Positions 20,600 through 33,900 are shown, counted from the stretch's first letter. The stretch is DNA of 64,000 nt from Capitulum mitella (GCA_030062745.1 CP099841.1:28461398-28525397); one strand, 5' to 3'. The notes: generated from the letters alone by a model not told the origin. Translations and numbers: made by a program.

Positions 20600-21400
20600 A
20601 TGTCTAGAACAGTAGCTGGTGGTGTCTCCCACCTAGCACAGGATGACGTACACCCTAATGTCTCAGATTGCGCTCAAAAATTTCGCAAGAGGTTATCCAG
20701 TGCGTAAAATCCATTCAGCATAACATTAGCTCTCTCTGACTTACAGGTCAAGGGATATGCCCGGGCGTTTCATTAGAACTTGACGTAACATTGGTATGTT
20801 TTGAGTGCCATAGCACCGAGAAAAGTGCACAATTATCAGCTTATTTATTTTCCAGATCGCAAAGATTCGTACAGACAGATGTAAAAAGAAAATTTCCGTG
20901 GGTCAACCTGGAAAAAAGTTACCTCGTAGCCTAGGTCAAATGTCACCGAGTCACCTTTGCATAATATTGGATCTTAAATTTTTACTTTGCAGATAATAAG
21001 TTTGGTATGTTGTCTTTTCACAACAAAAATAATATCCGAGGGTATGAGTGTTCAAATGACCTTCCCGTGGCCCAGAACATCGCCCTTTTCAGCCATTTTG
21101 ACATTTGGACGTGATCGAAGGGACAGATCACCAATCCCAGCTCGCCACACCCATCTCATTTTCCGCTCAAAAGTAGTGTAAGGGGTTGTTCTTTGCCCTA
21201 ATTTCATTAGGCCACGAGGTCACGAGACATAGGTCATTGAAAATATGATGTCAAGACCGACATGCAACTACTTATGTTGGTACATCTCCATGATCAAGAA
21301 GGTTGCAAGAACAAGGTAGGGTATGATTGGAAAGATAAAGAAGCAAGGAATGTGTTTTCGTAAACGTTGGCCTTTTCAGGTCAAATTTTTAATCTGACAT
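20600..21400 (+). repeat. left arm of a long imperfect inverted repeat (block copy 1)
   Basis: Its sequence recurs in reverse complement at about 22600-23420. For example GGTATGAGTG(T/G)TCAAATGACC and the stretch CACCTTTGCATAAT occur in both arms in the same order. The arms are about 0.8 kb and the spacer about 1.2 kb. Confidence 0.8.
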
Positions 21401-22599
21401 CACAAATTATTTGTTACGAAGGTCAACGTTTGCCTGTTGCGATTTCTTTTAATCTGACAAAAAGTAACTTACAATATTAGTAACATAGTGACATAATTTA
21501 ATTTTGTAATGGGAACCCCTTGGCGGGGGAGGAGCAACAGGTGTCATGTTGTGACCTGATTTGACCAGTTTGCTTACTATCGCCGATGTACTCCAAGATA
21601 TAAGCAATGTGTGTATCATTTAAAACGGTTCGTCATGCGAAGTATATGCACGACATCAATATCCACCTTTCAGTACGTTTTCATGTGTTTTACCCCACGT
21701 AAGTGTACGGCGTTTCGGCAACTTCGATGGTGCAGGGAGTTAACCGCCATCGGTGATTGGCCCCTAAATGAGCTAGAGCCGAGCAACAAAAAGAAAAAAA
21801 ATGGTCGTGTTACTCGTCATGAGAATGGAACCAGTGGCATCCGTTTGTAAGGCTTTAGGTCAACCGGTGACCTCCCAGTTCAGGTCAATAGCCCCACATC
21901 GGTGAAACTCGCGATGCGTTTTGTTCTCAGGGCAACAGAGTCACAGGCAACAAAAAGAGAAATTGCAAAATATCCGCAACGAGTATATTCGAGGGTAATA
22001 AAAGCTTCCGTGCGTTGCCCCGTTCCGTTTTTTGTGGTCCCGGAAAACCAAAGGAGGGTGCATCACTCCCCCCGTACACTGGCTCAGGTCAACAAAGATG
22101 GACATCCCCAGTCATTGCCTATTCCGTAGACAGTCGTCCAACTCGGCTCATATAAAGCTCCGGATCAGCATTTGTCATAAATTGGAATAGCCTATTCCTG
22201 ATATGTAGGCTTAAGGTATGCCATCGGTGTAATAATGCGAAAAAGAGATACTTAAACCACTTTAAAAAAGTAAAAAGCGACTTTATGAATCTACTTCAGA
22301 TGACAAACGCTTTTGAAATGATAACCATATAACTAATATTTTGGAATAAATCGAAATTTGCAAGCATACGGTACCTATAAGATCATGCCACGTGACCCCC
22401 TTGCCCCCAAGGAATTCGCATTGCAAAATAACATTTTGGCGGCATATTTCCAACAACGTCGCCTGTTTTTTTTTCTTCTGTGCGTGTGAATTTGAATGAA
22501 ATCAAAACAATCAAAATGTACTGTGCTTTCTTCTGAATAGGTCATGAGGTGAAATTCATAGATTTGACCTGAGTAGGTCAAATCCATAATTTGACCTCA

Positions 22600-23420
22600 T
22601 AACTCCAAATAAATTTGACTATTGAAGGGTCAGGTTTGACCATGAGAGAGATATATATTCATCGCTTCTTCCTTTTTCAAATGATATATAGTTTTGCCTT
22701 TATAACGTTTCTGATCATAGAGATATAGTGGCATACGTAATTGGTTGTCGGTCTCCTCGTCACATTTCCAATGACCTGCATCTCGTGAGACTTCTTCACC
22801 TCACGAGGTAATAAATCGAAGAATTGAAATCAGGGCACAAAAGAATATCATGTAGCAATTTTGAGCGAAACCTGAGAGTGTGTGGTGAACTCGCCTTGGT
22901 GACCTGTCTCTTCGGTGATGTCCAAATGCCAGAATGAATAAAAAAGCGATTTTCCGAGCCATGGTAAGGTCATTTGACCACTCATACCCTACGATATTGT
23001 TTTTGTTGTATAAAGACAACATATCAAGCGCATTACCTGCGGAATAAAGATTTCAGGACGGAAATTATGCAAAGGTGATACGGAGACCGTCGGCATAGGC
23101 AACAAGGTCACTCTTTCCCAAACTGACTTAGGCGAATTTTCTTTTTGCAGTATTATTGTGCAAATGTTTGTGATCTGGAAAACATATAAGCTGCTAACAT
23201 TTCGTGCATTTTTCATGGTGCTACAGCGCTCAGAACAACGAATGCTACTCTAAGTTCTAAGAACACCTCGGAGCATATCTCGTGACCCGTAGGTCTTAGA
23301 TACGTGACATTGTGCCACATGGATTGGTGCGCACCAGATAACCCCAGGCACCAATTTCCGGAGAAATCTGAAACATGAGGGTGGTAAATCGTGCTGCTGG
23401 TGCTGCGCTGGGTGTGAGAC
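22600..23420 (-). repeat. right arm of the long inverted repeat (block copy 1)
   Basis: Reverse-complement partner of 20600-21400, with scattered mismatches and indels. The spacer (21400-22600) contains short AGGTCA/TGACCT motifs and no gene that I recognise. Confidence 0.8.
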
Positions 23421-24479
23421 AGCACCAGCTAAAGAAAGGACGGAAAGAATCCTAAAGCGTCGGGATCACACTACATCACTACGCACAAAGACGTCAGTTT
23501 AGCAACAACTCGCAGTAATATCAAAGGCATCAAAATTAAGAGGTACCAAAGTATTTACTTGCGAGCCCTGAACGCTCTCGAAAACCCCGAAATATCGTTA
23601 AAATTTTATTTGTGGTGTATTTTTATTCGGTTTGAAAAATGAACGTAGTCACAGCTACTCCAGAAGGCTTGGTCTCGAGCAGTGATACCGAGCTTCCCTC
23701 CGCAGAAGAATGTAAGTACTTTCACGCTGGCGAGGTACACGGTCATATGTCACGAAATAGTAACAGTGAGCATGCGCTGAACTGAGTAAATTGCTTTGTC
23801 CAAATGTAAGGTATTAATTAGTGTTAAATGTTGAAATGAAGTCGTAGGCCTCTGCAAATCCCGACATCTTGTGTTCCAGAGAAGCTGCAGTTCATTCTGG
23901 GTTCCAAGAACATTTTGCGCCTAACATGTACGTACTACGTAGCCAATTGCACCTCTGCCATTATGTTGAAAACTATCGGCTCGGGTACACTTGATTTCAC
24001 GGACATGGCGACCAGATTCAGTTGTTGCCAAAATCCAGGAGCTTGTAACACAGAGCGACACGTTTGCTTATATAGGTATACCCTGAAACATCAGTAAGCC
24101 AAATGATTACATTCAGTCAACAGAGGCTGATTACTTACCTTCAGAAAAGCACAATGAAGTAGAAAAAATATTATCGACAAGAAATGTGCCATTCATACCG
24201 TGTGCCCAATGTATGGTTCCGAAATTAGCATTTCACGTGAAAGGCCAACGCTCTAAACGCAGAATTACCATTTGGCACCATGGCTTGCAATGGTAGCAAA
24301 TGAACCATTTCGCTTGGGCCCACTTGGTTCTTTGCATTAGTGCAGTGCGTCCCGTGTGGGCAGTGCATGCCACATTTTCGTCGGTGCCAGCACTTTTCTC
24401 CTGCCAACATTCATCAATCACCCTGGGCCGACAATGCCACCACGTCTCACACTCCATTAGCGCGTGCTGGTCCCTGTGG

Positions 24480-24960
24480 TTAGGATCGGGAACACTGCTG
24501 TGATGGGGTCACGCACTGATATGATATCTGTATCGATAAAAACACAAAGCAACGGCACCGGGTCATACCATGATCCTGGATCGATAGCCAACAGCGTCTC
24601 TGTGTTCAGGTCTTACAATGATCCCTCATCGATACCAGCATTGTGTTGGGTTGCACATGCACCCACGTGGACCACACTTCACCTATGATAAGTCGTGCCC
24701 TGCCCCTGGGCCGATAACATCCTTGTGTTCGGAATTATTCGGACCGTGGATTGTTAACACCACGGTGCGGAGTTTTACCCTGGATTTTGGTAATGGATCG
24801 ACAACATCCGGATCAGGAAAGCCTGAAGCGATATATGCTGAACTATTTAACCTCATATTTGGTTCTTACATTGTCCCTGGATCGATAACAGCACGGCGCT
24901 GGGTCCCGCCCTGATCCTGGACCTTTAACACCATTGTGATCAGGCCCTCCCCAGACGTCC
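24480..24960. repeat. diverged ~55-60-bp tandem repeat (GATCCTGGATCGATA type)
   Basis: Variants of CCTGATCCTGGATCGATAAC followed by CACGGTGCTGGG recur about eight times with much drift. The counterpart in copy 2 is at 61715-62080 plus 63262-63365, split by a TTAA element. Confidence 0.7.
24847..24850. other. empty TTAA target site
   Basis: Copy 1 reads GAACTATTTAACCTCATATTTGG. Copy 2 reads GAACCATTTAA, then a 1177-bp element, then TTAACCTCATGTTTGG. The single TTAA here is therefore the unoccupied form of the insertion site at 62081/63262. Confidence 0.92.
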
Positions 24961-25594
24961 CCAGGGGGCGCTGCGGCCCAGCGCTGCGGTCAAAGCCCAG
25001 CCATCACGTGGCTTCAGTCGGCGGAGGATCCCGCCACTGGCGCAGCGTGCAGGCCGGCCGGTGACGCCTTTCTGCCGGGCGGCGCTCTGAAGATCGGACA
25101 TGTCTCAGACGACGGTTTTGACCAGTGTTGTGGTGTTTTATCTGAGGTGAGGATAAACAGTCGCTCTGTCGCCTGTCATTGACATGTATTTTTTCTACTG
25201 ATGAAAAAGAGTGGTTCGATTAACGTATATCGGCGCGACGTTTGTGACAGATGACGTTTTATCACAAACAATACAATCTTATTGCATCCGACGCAGTATA
25301 ATGTCCATTGCGAGTGAAATGTGAATCATACCAGAGCGTACTTATTGAGTGCAAGGCTAGCACGATGGTTAGCTCCAGGACATTTTCTTGTTGATGTTTT
25401 TCGAGAAAATTTTCGCGGTGATTTCGTGGAAACCGCATTGTCGGTTGCCGGTGATTGGTGGGTTTACCATTGCCTCGGTCTGGTTTCGAAAATCGAAGGA
25501 GCTGAAAGTGTGCTTTGCACGCTTTTAGCGCGTGAGATTTGGTATGCGGTAGTCGCCTCGAAAACAAAAGCTCACATCGATGTCTTTATGTTTT

Positions 25595-25690
25595 GCGTCT
25601 GCGTGTGCGCGTGCGTGTCTGTGTACATGTGCGTTTGCGTGTGCGTGCGTGCGCTTGCGTGTACCTGTGTGTGTGTGTGTGCGTTCTGGC
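25595..25690. repeat. GT/GC-rich microsatellite
   Basis: A degenerate (GTGC/GTGT)n tract at the right end of block copy 1. Confidence 0.9.
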
Positions 25691-28600
25691 TTTGGAATCT
25701 GTAACGCCCGAACGCGCCGGCCGATCGCAACACAAGTGGCACCGTCAGATGCGCCGATTCGGCGAACAAATTGTGGTGTTGGTTTCGAAGCGATTTGTGG
25801 CGTATGGCGAGAGCCCTCTGCAGAATGCAGTTAATACGGGTACAGGCCAAACGGCGGATGCTGTTGACTCAAGACCTCAGGACAGCATGGGCCTAATTGC
25901 GGGTGCGTGTTTTTGTGGTCGGCACCCAAGTGCAATCCACATGGCGATGCTCAGGCACGTGTCCCGATTTTCCCTCGGGGATTTCTGAATGCTGTCAACA
26001 GTGAGCTGGGCGGCTGAAATGAGATGGTTATATAGACAAGCACTAAAAATATCTAACGGCAACCAATATGATGGGTAAGGTGTAACGGGGCGCGTACGGC
26101 GCACGTGCGCCTCTTTTACACCCTCTGTTTTTGATGGGCCATCTCCGGGACACAAACGGCGTAGTTTGTTTGCCAGAATGGCTTGGAAAGGCGGACGGGC
26201 AGCAGCAGCTGGACGATCATTTGCGATGGACTCAGGCTGTAACGGGTGCGCAGCTCGCGCGTGAAGCGCAAAGTGACCGAAGTTAACATGGCGCTTTCAT
26301 TGTCGCAAAACTGCTACCGCTGGCATGCTGAACATTGGCGGGCAGGAGCACGTTATACACGTCATTCGATGTACACGATATTATACACGATGGCTGTCCT
26401 CCACGCCAATAATTACAGTCTAGTGTGTGCGGGACGTACGGGCTGTGGCGTAGCCGTTTGCAACACAGGCCTTTGGTTTGGGAATCGTTGATGCTGGAGG
26501 CGCCAGATTTTGCACATGCCAGAAATCGAGTGTATCTTCTCCCTTTTCGGAGCTGGAGGGCAGGGCTCACGGTAGCAAAATCACTACATTTCAGCCTCGA
26601 TTTGATGCTGCAGCATGTGCAGCTTGTCCTGAACCTAGGCCTTTAGTAGGCCTCTGACTACACTGAAATTGCTTCCGTACGCGTCGGATTCCACGATCTG
26701 GATAATTTTTTCTGCAGGCCGGACACATTTATGATAACGTTTGCGCCTCATTAGCTACCAGGCGAAATGTTTTCCTTTGATTTCTGAGTTGGGAGGGATG
26801 ACCAAATGTTCTGTCGTAAACATTACCTTTACCGAAGAAGCTGAGCGCCTTCTCCACCGAAGAAGAAAAAACTTGTTGCTCCCATCTCATACTACAGATT
26901 AATAATGGGCCCTGGGAGTTCCAGGCTGGTGGCCAGGAAAATCACGAAAGTAATGTCGTCTTTGGTAATCGCCGGACCACGGACCGAAAACGCCGAACCT
27001 AACCGAGAACCCGCAAACCAAACCGAAAGTGGGAACGTCGTATGCTTGCGGCTTCTGAAGAAGAGGGTTAGGATTGATGACGCCCAGTCACGTGCATACT
27101 AAGACCGGCTTTCGTCCGGTCGCCTCGTGCCAGCTGGCAGTTCGGAAGTTCGAAGTTCCAAACTGTCAGACAGAAGTTCGGATCCTGATGGGCCCTGACG
27201 CCCGTTTGTACGTGCTTGACACCTACAGCAGCCTGTGCTGCCGCATTCCACGAAGCGCAACGCAAAAAGTTATGACGAATATATCGGTGCAATGTTGGGA
27301 CGTAAAGCGGTACACCACGTCCGATTATGTCGCTTGGTGTATCGCAAATGCCGCATTGGCAATGAACAAAACGCATGCTGCTTGATATCGCTTTAACCAT
27401 GAAATGTATCTGCTATCTGCTGCTTTACCCCTCGCCCGTATAGGGCCCTCTACATAACGCGAATGTACAGGCGGGGGGAGGGGGTACGACTCTTCTCAGC
27501 AATTTCCACACCGTGCGTCTTAGAGCGTCGCAAAAACCAGCGTGTTGCGCGTGACGAGATGTCGCGACTGGTATCTCTTTTTAAGGTCTCAGATCAACGG
27601 ATAACGTTCCGGGTTGGGTCAAATGTCCAAAATTGGCAGAAAGTGGTACTTTTTCGAGTTTAAGCGCAAATGAACGCCAAAGAATGAATGATAATGAAAC
27701 AAGACGGATATCATATTGTTCGTCTATCAATTATGAGTCTGTCTGCACCCCACATGATTGTATTTTACCCATGGAGTCTGATCCAGGTCATGCTAGGTCA
27801 ATCCTTGTCATGTGGGGTTTTCGACTTAAATTCATTCTCGTAGCTGTAAAAGCATTTTTGTGGATAATAATAGTTGCTGATGTAAAATGTAGCGTCTCAA
27901 TTAACAAGCACTCTTGTCGAATATCAATGAGGGTCATTTTAGGTTATCCAAGGTCATCTAAGGCCAAACAAGTTTATGTTAAGGCAGTGGCCTAGAATAC
28001 CTCGGATTGGCTAACAATTGTAACTTAGATCCCTTAAAACCATGTTTCGAGTTGGCATTCAACACAAAGTCTAATTTTAGGTATGCCGTGGTATAGTAGA
28101 CTCCTCACTGCGCGGCCGACGTCACTCCGTTCGTCGGAGAACAAGTCAGACGCCCTCTTTGGATGGCATAAAATATAACTTTTGTTTCTTTATATTTTTA
28201 TATAAAGCCATTTCTATATTTTTACATAAACCAAATTTATATCACTCGATTCCTTTTATCTCAGTTAATCCGAATATATAGGTTAGTTCACGATACCAGT
28301 TCCATTTTACATTTAAAAAGTAACGAGTCCCGCCGTAGCTCTTGACTTCAATTTACACCTTCGATAATCCTACTACTGAGCATAAGGCTGTTAATACTGT
28401 TAAATCTATGTATGGTCTCACAGAACATACAAGGCAACCGTCTTTCAGTGAGACGAAACTGAGACTGATGTGAACCGGCCGCGACGGCGCGCGAAAACGG
28501 CTGACATGGTCCCCGTTATGACGTCATAGTTCGTTACCATTTCGCCATAAGATATGAAAAGGATGCCCCAGAAGGTACATCAAATTTCAGATGGGTCAAA

Positions 28601-28955
28601 CAAACCGTTGGGAACTTGTCCCCGAAAAACCTCAGGAGATGCATCAATCCCTCTGCCATACGGGCGAGAGTTAATGCGTTTGATTAGCTAGTCCATTTTG
28701 TAAGTGGTGCTCACTCAGCCTGGAGCATCAGATTTTCTGTGTCCTGTCCCTGCCTTTAGTGGAATCCGTCTCAATGTTCAAACACACAGAAGACCACGCA
28801 GGTGGTACTTAGACACATGTGACACAGTGAAAGTAACACCCTCGAGTAAGGGGGCAATCGCTTTAACTTGGTCCGTTGCATACATTCAGTTAACAAACGA
28901 TCTTCATTATAGCAGGAGACACTGTATTGTTGCATAAATTAGTTGGAGATTAAAA
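25691..28955. other. no recognisable gene
   Basis: Only short, unsupported frames and AT-rich segments (around 28180-28310) are visible. No domain motif was recognised on either strand. Confidence 0.6.
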
Positions 28956-29345
28956 ATATTTTGCACTCAGCGTTTCGGCCAGGGGTCATTGTCAGGAGTA
29001 ATGCAGAGCACGAAGTCAAAATTGAAATGCATATGGAAAAAGGTGCGTAGTATATTAGGTTACATACAATCGCTGTCCTGCGACTTTTTATGTCGGAGAA
29101 ACAAAGAGTAGCATCAGGGATCGATACGACGAGCATGGGGGATGCCAGACTTCGGAGGGCAAACACATCCCTACGTGAGCATATGACTGACAAACATCCT
29201 AGCATGGAACACATTGACATTAACACCAACTTCGCAGTCAATATTCTGGCAACAGCAGGAGACAATGCCGACCTGAAAATTCTGGAATCTCTACACACCA
29301 GAAGTCTTCGGCCGCAGCTCAACACACAGATAACATCTTGTTAAA
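28956..29345 (+). mobile_element. Penelope-like element relic (GIY-YIG endonuclease end)
   Basis: Near 29070 one frame reads TFYVGETK, the core of the GIY-YIG fold. After a frameshift, SLREHMTDKHPSME and then LKILESLHTRSLRPQLNTQ (about 29273-29330) follow. The L.ILE.L.I....P.LN.Q ending is the usual C-terminal signature of Penelope-like retroelements. The frameshift shows that it is not intact. Confidence 0.72.
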
Positions 29346-30616
29346 TAATACGAGAAGATTCACTTCCATGGAGTTGGGTTTTCGGTGGTTTAGAGAACCA
29401 CACATATATATCTGGTTCGTCTTATCCTTTAAAGATTTGGTGGTCTCTTGTTCATTTGTGTGTTTTTTTCCGGGAGGGAGAAGACTATCATAGTTCTTTC
29501 GTTACCTATCCAATTCGTGAACCATAAATAGATCTCTGGTCCTTCGTGTCTCTCATGGGCTCTCGTTTTAGCGGGATGCATCATTATTTGGGCATGAATA
29601 AAGCTGGGCCCTTTTTATTGCTCGCTGTTCTTTGCTGTGCGATGTATTCGTTGCTTTTGAGCGTCTGCAGTGCTGAGTTGGTTTTTGTTTGCCAGGCGCC
29701 TTTTTTGCATGTGCATTTGAATTTTGACCTCGTGCTCTAGATTGCTCCGCATGATGGCCCCGCGCCGTTTCGTTGGCGCGGGGCCATCTCAAAATCGTTG
29801 GCGCCGCCCCGTTTTTGAGTGGAGATTCTGATGCTGGCGCTCATTTGATTGGTACTTTGCAACCCATTCAAACCAGATGTTCTCTGCCATCGATGACTAA
29901 TAAAAACGAATCACCAGAGTGCTCGTGGGCATTAAACCCCGTCCTGCAGTGCATTACAAAAGAGCGATTCTGTCGGAACAAGCAGCCTGGAGAGCGACGT
30001 ACCGGCACCGGACCCAGTTCTCGCCGCTGGATCTGCCGCCGGTCAGGCTGGTCAGCACTCAGAGACGTTTCTCGCGGGAAACCACAGTGCATCGGCATCG
30101 CTGGCTCGGCGTCGTGCATAAAAAAATACATAATTGTTTCTTGGAATTTACCTGGACAGTCTGTGTAGTTACGCAGAGACGAAATACGGACATGAATCAC
30201 AGCTTAGATCATATCCCAGCCACACTGTGCGCTGACCTAATGTGGTCATGACCCTCTTTGTCTATGCATAATATTTTGCGTCAGTTAAGCCACTGCGTGG
30301 CTTAAAATCCCCAGCACATCGCCTTATATCCAAAGCCCGTCACCTCTTACTCTGCTGGTGTGCGCATTTCAACTGAGAACGGAGACTCCCATATTAAAGT
30401 TTGCCTGCATGGTGGTGATCGATTTTGAGGTGATTAAACTGTTCACCTTCGGCTCTTGAGTCCAGGACTATTGATTTCCTTCAAAGCGAGCACAATCGAC
30501 AGATCGGCAGTAAAATGTCAATAAAAAACGTACTGAAACGCAAATACAAATCCTCCCACGGTCGTAAAAATGATGGTCATGATTATCACAGGACGATGAG
30601 ACTAATGAGCCTACGT
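29346..30616. other. no recognisable gene; one strong hairpin
   Basis: Unsupported frames only. A perfect 14-bp stem lies at 29753-29788 and is listed separately. Confidence 0.55.
29753..29788. repeat. GC-rich perfect hairpin, 14-bp stem and 8-base loop
   Basis: Arms GATGGCCCCGCGCC and GGCGCGGGGCCATC flank GTTTCGTT. The stem is perfect and stands out in moderately AT-rich surroundings. It could be the end of an unrecognised small element. Confidence 0.85.
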
Positions 30617-30737
30617 TAGCTACTACTAATGGTCTGTATATATATATACAGATATATATACAGCTGTCTGCAGTATTACAGATATTGCAGATATATATAC
30701 AGCAGTCTGCTATATATATAATGTAGCTACTACTAAT
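30617..30737. repeat. TATA-rich palindromic insert between 14-bp direct repeats
   Basis: TAGCTACTACTAAT occurs at 30617-30630 and again at 30724-30737. The 93 bases between them are mainly (TA)n with CAGATATATATACAG-type palindromic pieces. Confidence 0.85.
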
Positions 30738-32160
30738 TAGCCTACGTACACTAGGTCAGCGTTCTCAGCATTAGAACTGCGTCAGGTGTCCTTGAACGGG
30801 CAGTTTCCTATTCCAAATTTCAGTGACAACAGTCTGTGAAAGAAACTGATGACCATCAAAACTGTCGTGACCATGAAGATTGGTCAGGTCAGCAGTTTCT
30901 TACAAGGAACACACCGGGCCATTGATTGCCCCCATGTTTTTGATCGTGTCTTCATCGCCGTACGCTGGCGACAAAGAATGACCATCAATGCGCTAATGCC
31001 CATGAAAGAGTACGCCGTGTGCCGCCTTTAAATGTAACGACTCTTTAGATCAATGTGCACCATGTCCACACCTCTGATGGGTGTCAAACATCATCTTCTG
31101 AGTTGCCAATCAAACAAGATGCAAAGACGACGTCATCGTAGGAAGAATGACAATAAAAAGAAATGTTGAAATATAAGCATGGTATTTAATCATTTCAAAA
31201 ATGTTTACCGTCTCTGATGATAACATTCCTGTGCGCTTACACTACATACGCCCACTGCGATTCTAATGGTTTATAGTTCGGGACATTTTCTGAAGGTTAC
31301 TTGAATGATGAGTTCATTTTTCATTGCGCGTTTCATTCCGTCATTATCAGCTGGACATCGCGGAACATTATTTGTGGTACCGGTTACCGCATCTCGGTGT
31401 TCGCATATTTTCGCATTCAGTGTGCCAGGCAGCATTTGTTTTTCGTTCCTGTGCCATAGTTTTTCGTCTCTTGCGACATTCGGAGTTGTTGAATGACACC
31501 TTTTAATTGACGTAGCACGAATGAGCTGAAGTGCTTTGGTTCGTACGCTACCTTGGTTCACGGTGCTAGCAAGTGTCGCGCGCCTCATAGAGCATTGTTG
31601 GTGTGCCACGTGGTCCGTCTGTTAACTTCAGTGAGAAATGCCGGTAAATTTGCCCGTTTATTGTGCCGATGGTATGAACCATTGGAATAATCCGCAGTGT
31701 AAGTGTGATCCTCCGATGCGGCTTTTTTATTCGGAATTCGACCATTGTGAATCGTCTTATGGTGTGCATAGCTACCATAGGGCTATGGTATGCATGCATC
31801 GGTCTCGTCGCTTATTTAGCTAGGCAAGGTTTCTGCACCCCTCTGGCCTCCATAGTTTGTGTTGATACAGACTTCGAGTCACTCTGATTTCTGGATCTGA
31901 TCGCAAATTCTGAGAAATTAAAAACAACACGTATTATGTTGCACGTGTTTCATGGGTACCACGTACAACACACAATTGATACCACACCCTTTGTCAGATT
32001 CTGATATTACGTCTGATGTTAAGAGCAAAAAGCATTCAAAAATGAATTAAATGAAAGAATATTTAGCCTGTAAGTTCCTGAGTGTGACACGTACTGTCTG
32101 CTGTTGCACATGCATCATGCTGTACATTGGGTTGAAATTTTTCGAGGCGATATCCGTTTC
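30738..32160. other. no recognisable gene
   Basis: Short frames only. A near-repeated ATGACCATCAA motif occurs at 30849 and 30978. Confidence 0.55.
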
Positions 32161-33900
32161 GAGTGCCGTTGACTTTGGATTAAAGTGGAATCGCTATTGG
32201 GCTAGAAATCCAGTGCATGGTCCTTTCCTAGGTGGTGTGGTCCCCAAACCGTGGACCTGAGGCATCTCGTTGCTGTTAGAAACGAAAGACGGTCCATGGG
32301 GCTACACTGTACTGCTTTTTCCAGATAGCTACAGTCTCTGGATCGCCAGCACAACACCCAACCTTTGAGAACGCCCAGAAAGGACGTCTTCACATTGCAA
32401 TCGTTTGCGTGTGTCACGTGTCGTGCACACTGGGATGTGCTGTGCGTGACGCGATAGCCAGATCAAATATCGTTCTAAGTTGACGCGTTTTCAGCCGATC
32501 TGACCTGTGGTTGCCAGGAAAAGCTGCCAGATCCGAGGCGATATTTGGCGCTGTTCGTGTTTCCGGTTTCACGTGTTACCCTGACAAGCTGGAAATCACA
32601 CATCATGAGCCAGCGACGGGATGCAGCAGGACGAAAATTGGCCGATGCACTTTAGTGCGCGAGACATTTCAAACGGTGTGCGATACCGGCATGTCCGTCA
32701 GCGTGATTGAACCCTGGGTTGCAGTACACTTTTCCGAACAGAAAAAAAACAGTCAGACTTTGCCCAAATATTACATAGAGTAGGGCTTGTCGCTTATTTT
32801 GCTAAGCATGAGGTTTATTAACACTGCACTGCCCGGCTCCCAATCATCGCAGTCTGACTTTTGGGATCTTAGAAGGATTTCGGGCTTTGGAGCGTGGATT
32901 GTCATAAATGACGACAACGTGCTCTTTGCTAGACGCCCTGTGCATGACAGACCACTTTTCTACATGCACTTGATTTTGCTTTGCATTTCGTGTTGATGAT
33001 CTGATCTTGGTGACTGCTTCCACGTTCGACACGAAAGGCGAAAGATACAGGAAATAGCCATTTTGCTCTTTGCTGTTGAACGGCACATTCACATTCTTCT
33101 TAGGTGCACGCAGGGCGCTATGGAATGTGCTGTTCACTTTCTTTTGAGGGGATATGAATTTATGCACATCCATATGCGTTTCGAATTTTGAGTCGCTGTC
33201 CGTGGCTGGCCAGGACGGCCTCCTGAAATCAAGACCACTCTAACAACGAAATGTGCCGAGTGTTTGACTTCGGGGATCTCAGGTTTTGGGTCGCACGTGC
33301 ACTATTCGTTATGTTTGGACGTGAATTGGTCAGCCAGGACTGCCGGCATGTTGTTCTTTTTTCGCGATGAATCCACCCTGGGGCATTCAGGACCTATTTC
33401 AGGACCAGACGATCTATTTCAAACAGACTGCAATAAAACGCGGTGATTTTCTTGTCGATATTCAACTTAAAAAAACGGGTAACACGAAGGTATGATTTTT
33501 ATTACAAAAAGCCAAGAGCCTCTTTGCGATATTGAAATGGAATCGACAAGGGAATCCAAAATGAGTGCGTCGTCTACTTCCAAGTGGCATGTTCCCGAAA
33601 CAGTGATGTTTGACTTTGGCACAAACGAAAAACTGAGCTACACCACGATGCTTTTTTGGGATCGCTGTGATCTGGGGATCGCCAGCGTCACACCCAATCC
33701 TAAAAAAGTCCAGAAACAAGCTTTTCACATTACCATCGTTTGCGCAATTTCCGTTTCAAGTTGAGGCGTCTCATGGAAATGTGACCCATGGCTGCTGAGA
33801 GTACTCGTCGGAACGGAGACGATGTTTGGTGCTGGTTGCGGTAATGGGGCGCGAGACCTTTTGAACGGTGCGCGGCATATGATCTATCAACACGTTTAAG
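32160..33900. repeat. two diverged copies of a ~0.5-kb sequence, ~1.33 kb apart
   Basis: TGGATCGCCAGCACAACACCCAACC near 32340 recurs as GGGATCGCCAGCGTCACACCCAATCC near 33660. GCGAGACATTTCAAACGGTG near 32660 recurs as GCGAGACCTTTTGAACGGTG near 33848. Short related pieces (TTTTGGGATCTTAG / CTTCGGGGATCTCAGG) lie between. No protein family was recognised, so this is an uncharacterised repeat or a decayed tandem duplication. Confidence 0.6.

Larger units (their letters stand above)
19640..25580. repeat. ~6-kb repeated block, copy 1
   Basis: Matches 56955-64000 in direct orientation along its whole length, with small indels and the same order of sub-features. The match contains a LINE fragment, an inverted repeat, a CATGTACGTACTACGTAGCC stretch, a GATCGATA-rich repeat, and a tail with GCACGCTTTTAGCGCGTGAG. 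Copy 1 lacks the TTAA element found in copy 2. No convincing host gene was recognised in it. It may be a segmental duplication or a large composite repeat family. Confidence 0.9.

Noticed and set aside
25321-25704. A 127-residue frame covering the end of block copy 1
   Set aside because: It ends in the GT-rich microsatellite, is not kept intact in copy 2, and has no recognised domain.
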